A DNA stretch of 41,496 bases from JBOGEN01 sp050743265 (GCA_050743265.1 JBOGEN010000129.1:1-41496), one strand, 5' to 3'. Counted from the stretch's first letter, positions 1-8,275 are shown. Numbers and translations: made by a program. Notes: a model not told the origin generated them from the letters alone.

Positions 1-171
1 GCACGCCACTGGGTACCGGGCCAGGACGTCGTCCACGCGCAGCACGGCCCCGGCTGGGTGCAGGGCTCCGGTGCGGGGCGCGTCACCGTCCGGTTCGAGA
101 CCCGCGACACGCCGCCGGGCCGGGTACGGACGTTCGCCGTCGACGACGCGGACCTGTCCTCGGCGGCGTGA
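1..171 (+). CDS. dinB: DNA polymerase IV, C-terminal end (partial)
   Basis: Only the last 56 codons are present and the gene enters from the left edge. The tail reads WVPGQDVVHAQHGPGWVQGS and continues GRVTVRFE, then TFAVDDADL before the TGA. This matches the short C-terminal extension that follows the little-finger domain in actinobacterial Y-family DNA polymerase IV (translesion synthesis). The catalytic palm and finger domains lie outside the window, so the assignment rests on this tail alone. It converges on the minus-strand oxidoreductase gene 36 bases downstream. Confidence 0.7.
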   Translation, partial: ARHWVPGQDVVHAQHGPGWVQGSGAGRVTVRFETRDTPPGRVRTFAVDDADLSSAA

Positions 172-186
172 AGGCCGTGCGCGGTC

Positions 187-203
187 ACGCCCGGCGTGGG
201 CGT
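187..203. terminator. possible bidirectional hairpin between convergent genes
   Basis: ACGCCC and GGGCGT form a 6-bp stem around the loop GGCGT in the 36-base gap between two convergent stop codons. There is no T-tract on either side, as is common for actinobacterial terminators. The position is right but the stem is short. Confidence 0.35.
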
Positions 204-207
204 CCGG

Positions 208-1281
208 TCAGGTGAGCGGGAACGGCGGCTGCCACCACCACGGGGTGCTGCTGACCTCGACCCGGCGCACCCACTTGACCCACCAGAACCCGCGCCGGCC
301 CGGGGCGACGAGGCGGACGGGGGCGCCGTGCCCGGCCGAGAGCGGTGCCCCGCCGACGTGCGTGGCGAGCAGCAGCCGGGACGCGTCGGCCAGCGGCAGC
401 CGGCGCGCGTACCCCGTGGTCGAGACGACGAGGAGGCTGCGAGCGCCACTGAGCGGCACCGACTCGGCGTCGAGCAGACGGTCCACCCGGACGCCGCGCC
501 AGGTCTGGGCCGCCCACCACCCGCCGGTGCAGTCGAGCACGGCGTCCACCTGGTCCCCGGCTGCGGCGAGCCCCGCGAGGTCGAGCGCGCGGACGGTGCC
601 GGGCCCCACGAGCTGGACGGCGTGGACCCGGTGCCCACCCGAGCCTGCCGCCCCGGCGCCCAGGACAGGCACCTCGTCGTCGAGCCACTGGGTGACCGGC
701 ATCGTGTCCGGGTCGCCTGAGCCCCGCTCGTGGCTCCCGGTGACCCGACGGTCCGCACCGGGCAGGCCGAGCACGCCGGACGCCGCCTCGAGCGTGCCGT
801 ACGCGACGAGCGCGGAACCGCCGAGCAGCCCGGTCCGCAGGGCGGTCCGGCGCGACAGGTCCGTACGCCGGGGGCGCTGCGGGTGCTGAAGGACGTGCAG
901 CAGCACGACCGGCACGACCAGGATCGCCGCGGTGAGGTGCAGCTGCATCGCCGTGATGTCGGCAAGGACCTGGTAGCCACCGAAGGCGTGCACCAGCCCG
1001 GAGAGGACTGCCAGCGCGACCAGCCCGGCGAGCACCAGACCGCCGCCGTGACCGGATGGGCGCCGCAGGCCGCGGCGGGCGATCACCGACTTCCACGGGA
1101 CGAGGAGCACGATCGCGAGCCCCACCGCGGAGTGGGCCACCACTGCGGCGCTGCTCGGGCCGGGCGTGCCGAAGCCGAACACGAGTGCGCCGGTGCCGAA
1201 CGCGGCGGCGAGCAGGCCCAACAGGGCGACGTTCGTGCGGCGTCCGGCCCTTCTCGGCAGGGCCACTCCCCCAGCATGCAC
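208..1281 (-). CDS. membrane-anchored molybdopterin-dependent oxidoreductase (sulfite oxidase fold)
   Basis: About 357 residues. The first half holds hydrophobic segments (NVALLGLLAAAFGTGALVFG, a second near AVGLAIVLLVPW, then LVLAGLVALAVLSGLVHAFG and AAILVVPVVLLHVLQH), giving roughly four membrane helices. The second half is a sulfite-oxidase-like Moco domain. LDCTGGWWAAQTWRGV near residue 251 carries the Cys expected to bind molybdenum, and FWWVKWVRRVEV is the family's C-terminal motif. The substrate is unknown. It is the last gene of the pxp transcription unit, 28 bases after pxpC, though a link to 5-oxoproline metabolism is only positional. The start is uncertain: GTG at 1281 or GTG at 1266, neither with a well-spaced RBS. 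Confidence 0.8.
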   Translation of the reverse strand: MHAGGVALPRRAGRRTNVALLGLLAAAFGTGALVFGFGTPGPSSAAVVAHSAVGLAIVLLVPWKSVIARRGLRRPSGHGGGLVLAGLVALAVLSGLVHAFGGYQVLADITAMQLHLTAAILVVPVVLLHVLQHPQRPRRTDLSRRTALRTGLLGGSALVAYGTLEAASGVLGLPGADRRVTGSHERGSGDPDTMPVTQWLDDEVPVLGAGAAGSGGHRVHAVQLVGPGTVRALDLAGLAAAGDQVDAVLDCTGGWWAAQTWRGVRVDRLLDAESVPLSGARSLLVVSTTGYARRLPLADASRLLLATHVGGAPLSAGHGAPVRLVAPGRRGFWWVKWVRRVEVSSTPWWWQPPFPLT

Positions 1282-1309
1282 CGCCGGTCGGCGGGTGGGG
1301 GGCGCAGGC

Positions 1310-2191
1310 TCAGGGCTCGAGCGCTGCGCCGGGAACCACCACGAACCGCACGGACTGGCCCGGCCGTGCCTGTGCCGCGTGCGGGACGTCCTCGGCGAGC
1401 ACCACCCCGACCACGGGGTAGCCACCGGTGACCGGATGGTCGGCGAGAAAGAGCACCGGTTGGCCGGACGGGGGCACCTGCAGCGCACCGTCCTCCATGC
1501 CCTCGCTCGGGAGCTCCCCGCCTCGGACGCGGGTGAGCTCCGCCCCCGCGAGCCGCAGCCCGATGCGGTTGCTCTTGTCGGTCACCTCGTACGGCTCCGC
1601 CGTGAGGACGTCGGAGACGTCGTCCGCGAACCAGTCGTGCCGGGGGCCGAGCAGGATGCGGAGCACGACCTCGCCCGGGTTGGGGCCCCGCACCGGAGCC
1701 ACGTCGACGGCAGGGGGCGGCTCCGCTGTGTCGTCGCCGACAGGGACCACGTGGCCCTTCTCGACCCGCGGCGGGCCGAGCCCGGCGAGCAGGTCCGTCG
1801 CGCGCGACCCGAGGACCGCGGGCACGTCGACGCCGCCCCGGACAGCAAGGTAGGTGCGCAGCCCGCACGTGGGCGCGCCGACGACGACCTCGTCGCCGTC
1901 CCGCACCGGCAGCGGCGAGTTCATCGACGCGCCGCGCCCCGCGACCGTGACCGGGCAGGGCGCACCGGTCAGCGCGACGAGCCCGGCGCCGCGGGCGCGC
2001 AGTGCCAACCCGCCCAGCGTCAGCTCCAGGGTCGCCGCGCCCTCGGCGTTGCCGACGAGCCGGTTGGCCAGCCTGTGGCTGGGACGGTCCGCGGCGCCGG
2101 AACGGCCCACGCCGACCGAGGCGAGTCCGGCGCGACCGAGGTCCTGCACGGTCGTGAGGGGGCCGCCCCGCACGACCTCGAGGGACCTCAC
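1310..2191 (-). CDS. pxpC: 5-oxoprolinase subunit C (biotin-dependent carboxyltransferase-like, KipA family)
   Basis: 293 residues, full length for the family. The N-terminus MRSLEVVRGGPLTTVQDLGR, then GLASVGVGRSGAADRPSHRLANRLVGN, is the hallmark of the KipA/PxpC (AHS2) fold, and FLADHPVTGGYPVVGVV near the end is also typical. With PxpA and PxpB it forms the ATP-dependent complex that opens 5-oxoproline (pyroglutamate) to glutamate. Its ATG overlaps the pxpB stop by four bases, indicating translational coupling. Older annotations call this family allophanate hydrolase subunit 2, but the adjacent pxpA and pxpB support the 5-oxoprolinase role. Confidence 0.93.
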   Translation of the reverse strand: MRSLEVVRGGPLTTVQDLGRAGLASVGVGRSGAADRPSHRLANRLVGNAEGAATLELTLGGLALRARGAGLVALTGAPCPVTVAGRGASMNSPLPVRDGDEVVVGAPTCGLRTYLAVRGGVDVPAVLGSRATDLLAGLGPPRVEKGHVVPVGDDTAEPPPAVDVAPVRGPNPGEVVLRILLGPRHDWFADDVSDVLTAEPYEVTDKSNRIGLRLAGAELTRVRGGELPSEGMEDGALQVPPSGQPVLFLADHPVTGGYPVVGVVLAEDVPHAAQARPGQSVRFVVVPGAALEP

Positions 2192-2805
2192 CCGTCCACC
2201 CGGGCGAAGCGGACCCGTACACCCGGGCGCAGCAACGCCGGCGGGTCACGGTCCAGCGAGAACATCGCGATGTCGGTGCGGCCGACGATGCGCCACCCGC
2301 CGGGAGACGTGTGCGGGTACACGGCAGCGAACTCACCGGCGACGGCCACCGCACCGGCCGGCACCGCGGTACGGGGTGTGTCGCGGCGGCGGATGTGCAG
2401 CCTCGGGTCGAGCCCGGTCAGATACCCGAACCCGGGCGCGAAGCCGCAGAACGCGACCGTGTACTGCGCCTGCGCGTGAAGGCCGACCACCCGATCGGCC
2501 TCGAGCCCGGCGAGCTCGGCCACCTCGTCGAGGTCCTCCCCGTCGTACACGGTCGGGATCTCCACGACCTCGTCCGTCCCGGCGTCACTGACAGGCCACG
2601 GAGTCGTGGCGGCCAGGGCACTGGCCAGGGTGGAGGCATCGGTCGACGTCGGGTCGAACCGGACGAGCACGGTGCGCGCCGCCGGCACGGTCTCGACGAG
2701 ACCCGGGGGCGGCTCGGCCCGCCACGCAGCGTCGAGCCCGAGGACCTCGTCCAGGTCGTCCACCTCGACGAGCACCGCGGAGTCCCCACAGCACAGCAGC
2801 CTCAT
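2188..2805 (-). CDS. pxpB: 5-oxoprolinase subunit B (KipI family)
   Basis: 205 residues starting MRLLCCGDSAVLVEVDDLDE, a typical PxpB/KipI (AHS1) N-terminus. The conserved core AQYTVAFCGFAPGFGYLTGL, then RRDTPRTAVPAGAVAVAG and SPGGWRIVGRT, is intact. The start is the ATG at 2805 that overlaps the pxpA stop (ATGA); an upstream in-frame start is unlikely because it would run further into pxpA. It forms a complex with PxpC for ATP-dependent 5-oxoproline cleavage in the cytoplasm. Confidence 0.93.
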   Translation of the reverse strand: MRLLCCGDSAVLVEVDDLDEVLGLDAAWRAEPPPGLVETVPAARTVLVRFDPTSTDASTLASALAATTPWPVSDAGTDEVVEIPTVYDGEDLDEVAELAGLEADRVVGLHAQAQYTVAFCGFAPGFGYLTGLDPRLHIRRRDTPRTAVPAGAVAVAGEFAAVYPHTSPGGWRIVGRTDIAMFSLDRDPPALLRPGVRVRFARVDG

Positions 2806-3566
2806 GTGAACGGCCGCACCTCGACACCGCACGCGTCGAGCGCCTTCCGCACGGCCCGGGCGAGCGCGACCGCGCCGTCCGTGTCACCGTGCAGGCACAC
2901 GGACCTCGCCGACAGCTCGACCTCGGTGCCGTCGTGTGCGACCACCTGTCGCTCCGTCACCATGCGTACGACGCGGGCGGTGACGGTCTCGGGATCGTCC
3001 AGCACCGCACCAGGCAGGCGGCGGGACACGAGCGTGCCCTCGGCCGTGTAGGCGCGGTCGGCGAACGCCTCCACGACGGTGTTCAGGCCCGCCGCGGCGG
3101 CAAGCCGCAGGAACACCGAGCCGGGCAGGCCCAGCACGGGCAGTGTCGCGTCGTACCGGCAGACGGCGTCGACGACAGCGGCCGCGTGGCTCTCGTGCGT
3201 GACGATCGCGTTGTAGAGCGCGCCGTGCGGCTTGACGTACCGCACCCGGTCACCGGCCGCGCGGGCGAAGCCGTCGAGCGCGGCGAGCTGGTACAGCACG
3301 TCGTCGGCGAGCTCCTCGGACTCCACGTCGATGAAGCGCCGACCGAAACCGGCGATGTCGTGGTACGCCACCTGGGCCCCGATGCGCACGCCGCGACTGA
3401 CGGCGTCGTCGCAGACCCGGCGCATCGTCCGGGGGTCGCCGGCGTGGAAGCCGCAGGCGACGTTGGCGCTCGTGACGACCTCGAGCAGGTGCGCGTCGTG
3501 GGTGAGTGCCCAGGCCCCGAACCCCTCGCCGAGGTCTGCGTTGAGGTCGACGGTCACCGCTACCAC
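2802..3566 (-). CDS. pxpA: 5-oxoprolinase subunit A (LamB/YcsF family)
   Basis: 254 residues, the usual length. The N-terminus VTVDLNADLGEGFGAW and the motifs SANVACGFHAGDP, GAQVAYHDIAGFGRRF, YVKPHGALYN and CLHGDT define the LamB/YcsF family. The GTG at 3566 was chosen because GGGAGGA lies three to four bases upstream; a second GTG nine bases further in is also possible. First gene of the pxpA-pxpB-pxpC unit. A hairpin at 3643-3664 separates it from the upstream DUF4192 gene, so its promoter should lie in 3567-3642, although no clear -35/-10 pair was seen there. Confidence 0.93.
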   Translation of the reverse strand: MVAVTVDLNADLGEGFGAWALTHDAHLLEVVTSANVACGFHAGDPRTMRRVCDDAVSRGVRIGAQVAYHDIAGFGRRFIDVESEELADDVLYQLAALDGFARAAGDRVRYVKPHGALYNAIVTHESHAAAVVDAVCRYDATLPVLGLPGSVFLRLAAAAGLNTVVEAFADRAYTAEGTLVSRRLPGAVLDDPETVTARVVRMVTERQVVAHDGTEVELSARSVCLHGDTDGAVALARAVRKALDACGVEVRPFT

Positions 3567-3642
3567 GTGTCCTCCCGGCCGTCCGATCGGGCCTTGTCCC
3601 CACGCCGTTCGGGTCCAGTCTGCTCCCTCGCGGCGGAGCATG

Positions 3643-3664
3643 CGTACCCGCCTCAGCGGGTACG
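3643..3664 (-). terminator. hairpin terminator after the DUF4192 gene
   Basis: A perfect 9-bp stem, CGTACCCGC and GCGGGTACG, surrounds a four-base loop and lies immediately after the TGA of the DUF4192 gene on the minus strand. No U-tract follows, which is normal for actinobacterial I-shaped terminators. It insulates the pxp operon from upstream transcription. Confidence 0.65.
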
Positions 3665-3667
3665 GGA

Positions 3668-4690
3668 TCACGCCCCGCCGCGGCGGACCGAGGCCCGCGC
3701 CCGGGTGCGTGCCTCGGTGAGCGCCGCCGGCGGGATGCCCGCGTCGAGCGCGGCCTCGAGCATGGCGGCGAGACGGTGGCCGGGCCGCCCGGCGAGTGCA
3801 CGGTCGATCGCTGCCCGGGCGAGCATGCCCTCACCCCGCTGGTACGCCACACAGGCGAGTGCGGCCGCAACCTCCGCGTCCCGCGGCGGGGGTACCCGAC
3901 GGGCGACGTCGACAAGGAGCCGCTGCACGCGCTCGCCACGCGTCCCCGCCGCCCACAGCGCCACCTCGTCCCGGGCGGCGCGGTCGTCGAGCGCCACGAC
4001 GACGGCGACCACCTCGGCGTCCGTGAGGGTTGCACGTGGGTCGGCGAGCCGCTCCGTGAGCTCGGCGATGCGGCGCAGGGAGGCCACGGTGTGCCGCGTG
4101 GCCGGACCGGCCCCCGTATCGCGCGGTGAGCCGCCGACCGCCAGCAGCTCCCGTACCCGGTGGGCGTCCGGTTCCGGCGGCGGGTCGAGGACCGCCGCGG
4201 CCCGGGCACGGTCGGGCCACACGACCTGGCCGGCGAGCACGCTCGCGGCGGCCACCGGGGATGCGTCGGCGTCCGGGACGGGGGTGCCCTCTGCGGGGCA
4301 GCACGGACCGGTGCACAGGTACGACCACCAGCGCCCGTCGGCCACGCGCAGCGCGTCCCGCACCGTGATGCCCGCCCGCTCCAGCGCCCCCGCGCAGGCG
4401 AGCGGGACGTCCGCCCGCAGGTCGCCGGGCGACGAGAGGTACGTGACGAGAAGGGCGGCACGGGCGGCGTCACGACGCAGGTACGCGGCCATCCGTTCGC
4501 CGGCCTCGACGGTCGCCGTGGACGGAGGGAGGTCCATCCGCGCACAGAGCCCGACACGGCCGGTACGCCCGCGCAGGGAGACCACGACGAGGCTGTCCGC
4601 GGGATGGAAGCCGAGCAGATGCGGGACGGCGGCGAGCACGTCGCCGGGGCTGCTCAGGCGGACGCGGGTGGGCGCAGGCGAGTCGGTCAT
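3668..4690 (-). CDS. DUF4192 domain protein
   Basis: 340 residues from the ATG at 4690 (MTDSPAPTRVRLSSPGDVLA). The N-terminal segment with LLGFHPADSLVVVSLRG followed by RVGLCARMDLP is the recognisable start of the actinobacterial DUF4192 family. The middle contains WWSYLCTGPCCPAEGTPVPD, another family signature with paired cysteines. The C-terminal third is an Ala/Arg-rich helical region (AIDRALAGRPGHRLAAMLEA). Function is unknown. It stands alone between the sigma factor gene and the terminator hairpin at 3643-3664. Confidence 0.85.
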   Translation of the reverse strand: MTDSPAPTRVRLSSPGDVLAAVPHLLGFHPADSLVVVSLRGRTGRVGLCARMDLPPSTATVEAGERMAAYLRRDAARAALLVTYLSSPGDLRADVPLACAGALERAGITVRDALRVADGRWWSYLCTGPCCPAEGTPVPDADASPVAAASVLAGQVVWPDRARAAAVLDPPPEPDAHRVRELLAVGGSPRDTGAGPATRHTVASLRRIAELTERLADPRATLTDAEVVAVVVALDDRAARDEVALWAAGTRGERVQRLLVDVARRVPPPRDAEVAAALACVAYQRGEGMLARAAIDRALAGRPGHRLAAMLEAALDAGIPPAALTEARTRARASVRRGGA

Positions 4691-4798
4691 GGCGGTGAGG
4701 CTGGCCGACCCCGGGGATGAGCGACGCCCACGCGTCACCGTCTGTGGACGGACGGGGGCCTGCCGGAGGCTGGGGACAACCGCGAGCCGCGCCGACCC

Positions 4799-5932
4799 TC
4801 AGCCGGTGTCGCCCAGGACGTCCCCGCGGTCGCCCTCGGTGCGCTCGCCCTCGGTGCGCTCGCCCTCGATGCGCTCGCCCTCGATGCGCTCGCCCTCGTC
4901 ACGATCGTGCTCGTCACGGAGCCGTTCCAGTGCGGCGCGCTCGATCCGGCGGACGCGGTCGCGCGGGATGTCCAGGATCCGGCCGATCTCCGCGAGCGTG
5001 TGCGGCCGCCCCTGGGCCAGGCCGTACCGGAGCATGATCACGCTCCGTTCCTGCGGCGGTAGCCGGTCGACCCGCGCGGCGAGGCCGCGGGCGAGCATGC
5101 CCCGCTCGACGACGTCGGCCACGACGGGGGCGTCCACGTCCTCGAGCAGGTCGCCGAACGGCGTCTCTCCGGCGCTGCCCACGGGCGTGTCCAGGCTCGC
5201 GGCAACCCGGCTGAGACGGCTCAGGTCGCCGACACGCTGCGCGGTCGACCCGGTCGAGGAGGCGATCTCCTCCGCGGTGGGCTCGCGCCCGAGGTCCTGG
5301 CCGAGCCGCCGCTTCGCCCGCGTCACCCGGCCCAGCTCCTCGCTCACGTGGACGGGCAGTCGGATCGTGCGCGACTGGTCCGCCAGCGCGCGCTGGATCG
5401 CCTGACGGATCCACCACATCGCGTACGTGGAGAACTTGAAGCCGCGGCGGAAGTCGAACTTCTCCACCGCGCGGACGAGCCCGACGTTGCCCTCCTGCAC
5501 CAGGTCGAGGAACGGCAGGCCGCGACCGGTGTGCTTCTTGGCGACGGACACGACGAGCCGCAGGTTGGCCTGCAGCATGAGGTCGCGCGCCCGCGCGCCG
5601 TCGTCCACCAGCACGGCCAGCTCCGCGGCGAGCGCGGCGGGCAGAGCGCCGACGGCCTCGTCCCTGCGCAGCTTCTCGGCCGCGTACAGGCCCGCCTCGA
5701 TCCGCTGGGCGAGGTCCACCTCCTCGGCCGCGTTGAGCAGCGCCGTACGCCCGATCGCGTCGAGGTAGACACGCACGAGGTCGGTCGGGGCGCCCGGGTC
5801 GTCGAGATCTGGGTCGCCGCCCGGACCCACCACGCTCTCGACGTCCACCGCGCCCGGGGCCTCCCGCGCGCGCGGGACCCGGGACGCGCCGGGCGGGCCA
5901 GACGCGGTGCCTCGCAGGTCGACGTCGGTCAC
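4799..5932 (-). CDS. RNA polymerase sigma factor, group 2 (HrdB/SigB-like)
   Basis: 377 residues from a GTG at 5932 with GAGGTGAG eight bases upstream. Domain order: a variable acidic N-terminus without a long region 1.1; region 1.2 (VRVYLDAIGRTALLNAAEEV); region 2 with DLVQEGNVGLVRAVEKFDF and FSTYAMWWIRQAIQRALADQ; region 3; region 4 with LPPQERSVIMLRYGL and the helix-turn-helix HTLAEIGRILDIPRDRVRRI. The short N-terminus suggests a SigB-type non-essential or stress factor rather than the housekeeping sigma. The C-terminus beyond region 4 is unusual: a tail of five-residue EGER(I/T) repeats encoded by a 15-bp DNA repeat. Divergent from the DUF72 gene. Confidence 0.92.
   Translation of the reverse strand: MTDVDLRGTASGPPGASRVPRAREAPGAVDVESVVGPGGDPDLDDPGAPTDLVRVYLDAIGRTALLNAAEEVDLAQRIEAGLYAAEKLRRDEAVGALPAALAAELAVLVDDGARARDLMLQANLRLVVSVAKKHTGRGLPFLDLVQEGNVGLVRAVEKFDFRRGFKFSTYAMWWIRQAIQRALADQSRTIRLPVHVSEELGRVTRAKRRLGQDLGREPTAEEIASSTGSTAQRVGDLSRLSRVAASLDTPVGSAGETPFGDLLEDVDAPVVADVVERGMLARGLAARVDRLPPQERSVIMLRYGLAQGRPHTLAEIGRILDIPRDRVRRIERAALERLRDEHDRDEGERIEGERIEGERTEGERTEGDRGDVLGDTG
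4831..4905 (-). repeat. 15-bp tandem repeat within the sigma factor 3' end
   Basis: The unit CGCCCTCGGTGCGCT (plus-strand reading) is repeated at 4831, 4846, 4861 and 4876 with only a G-to-A change in the last two copies, followed by a degenerate fifth unit to 4905. On the coding strand it adds EGERT/EGERI pentapeptides after region 4.2. Length changes stay in frame. Confidence 0.95.
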
Positions 5933-6119
5933 GGTCGGTGCTCACCTCGCCACAGCCGGGCCAGCCCGGTGCAGGCCCCTCGAGGGAGAGAACGCGGCCG
6001 CGGGCCGTGGCGTTCCAGCAGGTGGGACGCCGTGCAGGTGGAGGCTCGCCAGGTCGGACGGGGAGGCGGCTCCGGCGCGTCGGTGGCCCCGAGGCCGGGG
6101 TCCGGAGTAGACGTGACGC

Positions 6120-7004
6120 GTGGGCGAGATCCGGGTGGGCACCGCGTCGTGGACGGACAGGACGCTCCTGGCGTCCGGCTGGTACCCGAAGGACGCCGAC
6201 ACGGCCCAGAAGAGGCTGGAGTACTACGCCGGGAAGTTCGACCTGGTCGAGGTCGACGCGACCTACTACACGCCGCCGAACGAGCGGAACTCCGCACTCT
6301 GGGCCGAGCGGACGCCCGAGGGGTTCACCTTCAACGTCAAGGCCTTCAGCCTGCTCACCGGGCACCCGACCAAGCCGTCCGCCCTCTACAAGGACCTGCG
6401 GCCGGAGACGGACAAACGGAACGTCTACGCCAAGGACCTCGTGCCCCAGGTCGTCGACGCGGTCTGGGAGCGCTTCCTCTCCGCCCTCGAGCCCCTCTAC
6501 GCTGCGGGCAAGCTCGGGGCCGTGCTGCTCCAGTACCCGCAGTGGTTCCCGATCGGACGCCGGAACAAGGAGCAGATCCTGCAGAGCCGGGAGCGATGCT
6601 CCCCGTACCCCATCTGTGTGGAGTTCCGCAACAAGACCTGGATGTCCGAGGAGAACGCCGAGGAGACGCTGGACTTCCTCCGCTCCTACGCCGTGCCGTA
6701 CGTGTGCGTCGACATGCCGCAGGGACACGCGAGCTCGGTCCCCCCGGTCGTCGCGGCTACCTCCGACCTCGCGGTGGTGCGCTTCCACGGGCACTCGGAC
6801 AAGTGGACGAGCCGCGACATCTACGACCGGTTCGGCTACCACTACAGCGACGACGAGCTCGCCGAGTGGGCGCCACGAGTGGCCGGGCTGGCCGAGGAGG
6901 CGTCCACGGTGCACGTCCTGTTCAACAACTGCTACCGCGACTACGCGCAGACGAACGCGAGGACGCTGGCCGACCTGCTCACCGGCGACAACGAGTCCAC
7001 CTAG
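6120..7004 (+). CDS. DUF72 (YecE-like) protein
   Basis: 294 residues. The N-terminus IRVGTASWTDRTLLASGWYP, the segment YYAGKFDLVEVDATYYTPPN, the motif GFTFNVKAF and the C-terminal FNNCYRDYAQTNARTLADLL are all diagnostic of the DUF72 TIM-barrel-like family. VEFRNKTWM and VRFHGHSDKW are further conserved blocks. No biochemical function is firmly established for the family. The GTG at 6120 gives the expected N-terminus, but its RBS is weak (GGAG about 12 bases upstream). Divergent from the sigma factor gene, with a 187-base intergenic region. Confidence 0.92.
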   Translation: MGEIRVGTASWTDRTLLASGWYPKDADTAQKRLEYYAGKFDLVEVDATYYTPPNERNSALWAERTPEGFTFNVKAFSLLTGHPTKPSALYKDLRPETDKRNVYAKDLVPQVVDAVWERFLSALEPLYAAGKLGAVLLQYPQWFPIGRRNKEQILQSRERCSPYPICVEFRNKTWMSEENAEETLDFLRSYAVPYVCVDMPQGHASSVPPVVAATSDLAVVRFHGHSDKWTSRDIYDRFGYHYSDDELAEWAPRVAGLAEEASTVHVLFNNCYRDYAQTNARTLADLLTGDNEST

Positions 7005-7315
7005 CCCCCGAGGGGTGAGGCTGCCCGGTTTCTCCCGACCTTGGAGCGCCCGCAGCTTTGCGAGGACGTACGACCTGGCGCGCAGCGAGCACGGCCGCAG
7101 ACTTGACCGGCCGGAAGGGCACAGCCCAACAGACTCAGCGCCGCCCGCAGGGCGGCACCGGCGGGCGTTCGTGGGATGGCGGGCTCGATGCCCGCCGGAC
7201 CGCGCTCCGCTTCTCTTGCGCTGCCCACCAATGGGCTCGGGTGAGCGCACAGGGGCCGTTCGACCCTGTTGCACGCCGGTCGGTGCCGAGAGCATGGCGG
7301 CTCAGAGGTTCTCTG
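7005..7315. other. 311-base region without a recognisable gene
   Basis: No reading frame here gives a familiar protein. The only structure noted is an inverted repeat near 7177-7195 (GGCGGGCTCGATGCCCGCC) whose loop faintly resembles a tRNA T-arm, but no tRNA body accompanies it. The region adjoins a decayed gene and may be eroded former coding sequence. Confidence 0.5.
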
Positions 7316-7719
7316 ATGACGACCACGGCCGAAGGCCACCGCATCGACCGGCTGTACCGCGCCACGGCGACACCCCAGCTCGTGCAGGTACACCATGATG
7401 ATCCGCCAGCCGGACGCCGTCACCGGTGACCTGCCTACACATCTCGCGGACGAGGTTGCCACCAAGAAGTCCATGCCCGCCGCCAGGGAGATGAGGCTGA
7501 TCTCCTTCGAGGAGGGCGCCGGCGCGCAAGTGCTGCACGTCGGGCCCTACGCCACGGAGGCGTCCACGATCTTGCGGCTGCACGAGTCCATCCGAGAGCA
7601 GGGGGTTCACCTTGGACGGTCATCGCCACAAGCACCACGAGATCTACCTCGGGGACCCACGCCGGTCAGCTCCGGAGAAGGTGCGCACGATCATCAGACA
7701 GCCGTACGCCACGTCGTGA
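7316..7719 (+). pseudogene. GyrI-like domain protein, internally deleted and frameshifted
   Basis: Three pieces of one GyrI-like (SOUL/AraC-effector-fold) protein can be read in order. An ATG at 7316 starts MTTTAEGHRIDRLYRATATP then QLVQV, a family N-terminus. At about 7388-7391 it jumps, out of frame, to YTMMIRQPDAVTGDL, so the region normally between these blocks (roughly 90 residues by comparison with the family) is missing. The third block, ISFEEGAGAQVLHVGPYATE to HESIREQG, runs to a G5 run at about 7600. Removing one G restores FTLDGHRHKHHEIYLGDPRR, then SAPEKVRTIIRQPYATS and a stop at 7719. Two independent lesions make this a genuine pseudogene rather than a base-calling error. Confidence 0.8.
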
Positions 7720-7906
7720 CACAGAGGTGCCATACCGGTTCGCGCCGTCGCCCGTCGTGGAGCCGAACCGGCCACCCGCGAAGCACCTCACCGATTCGCG
7801 GGTCCTGACGTGTGCACATGGACCTTCCGAAAGGAGTACTCCGGCCCTGGTGGGTCGATGGCGCGGACCGAAGGATGGGGAGGGATCCTGGAAGGGAGGC
7901 ACTGTC

Positions 7907-8275
7907 ATGCAGTGGGACCTGGGACTTCTGGGACTGGCTGTGCTCGGTGGCATGTCGCTCGGCTTTGGTGTGTTCGCCGGGTTGGTCGTAGGCAAAGGTG
8001 TGGCATACCGGCTGTTGGCGACCGCGATCACGACCGTCGCGTGCTTCGGCGTCGGTTTGGTCACCAGCGAGGTGCTGTTCGGCTGGGCTACCGAGGGGGA
8101 GCTGCAGCCGAACATCGGCGGGTTGTCACGCGACGAGGTACTCCTGTCCAGCGTGCTCACCACCGCCGTGGTGGTGCTGGTGATGCGGTACCTCGCGCGC
8201 AGGGCGGGAGACCAGAAATGGCACGGTGGCTGGCATGTGATCGGCCGGCGTCACGGACGGCACCACCACGCGTGA
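7907..8275 (+). CDS. small integral membrane protein of unknown function
   Basis: 122 residues from an ATG preceded by GGGAGG at seven bases, an excellent RBS. Three hydrophobic segments are visible: LGLLGLAVLGGMSLGFGVFA, LLATAITTVACFGVGLVTSE and LLSSVLTTAVVVLVMRYLA. The C-terminus is short, basic and His-rich (GGWHVIGRRHGRHHHA), probably cytoplasmic and conceivably metal-binding. I recognise no named family. It stands alone between the GyrI-like pseudogene and the minus-strand LacI gene. Confidence 0.75.
   Translation: MQWDLGLLGLAVLGGMSLGFGVFAGLVVGKGVAYRLLATAITTVACFGVGLVTSEVLFGWATEGELQPNIGGLSRDEVLLSSVLTTAVVVLVMRYLARRAGDQKWHGGWHVIGRRHGRHHHA

Noticed and set aside
185..1096. Long open frames antisense to the molybdopterin oxidoreductase and similar long Arg/Pro/Ala-rich frames throughout the window.
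   Set aside because: In DNA this GC-rich, frames opposite real genes stay open by chance. Their products are low-complexity and show no family motifs.
7177..7195. Inverted repeat with a seven-base loop resembling a tRNA T-arm (GCGGG, CTCGATG, CCCGC).
   Set aside because: The loop lacks the TTC start of a T-loop, and no acceptor, D or anticodon arm could be found around it, so it is not called a tRNA or tRNA fragment.
4914..7295. A 793-codon minus-strand frame spanning the sigma factor and DUF72 genes.
   Set aside because: It is antisense to DUF72 and out of frame with the sigma factor; both real genes have strong family matches in other frames.
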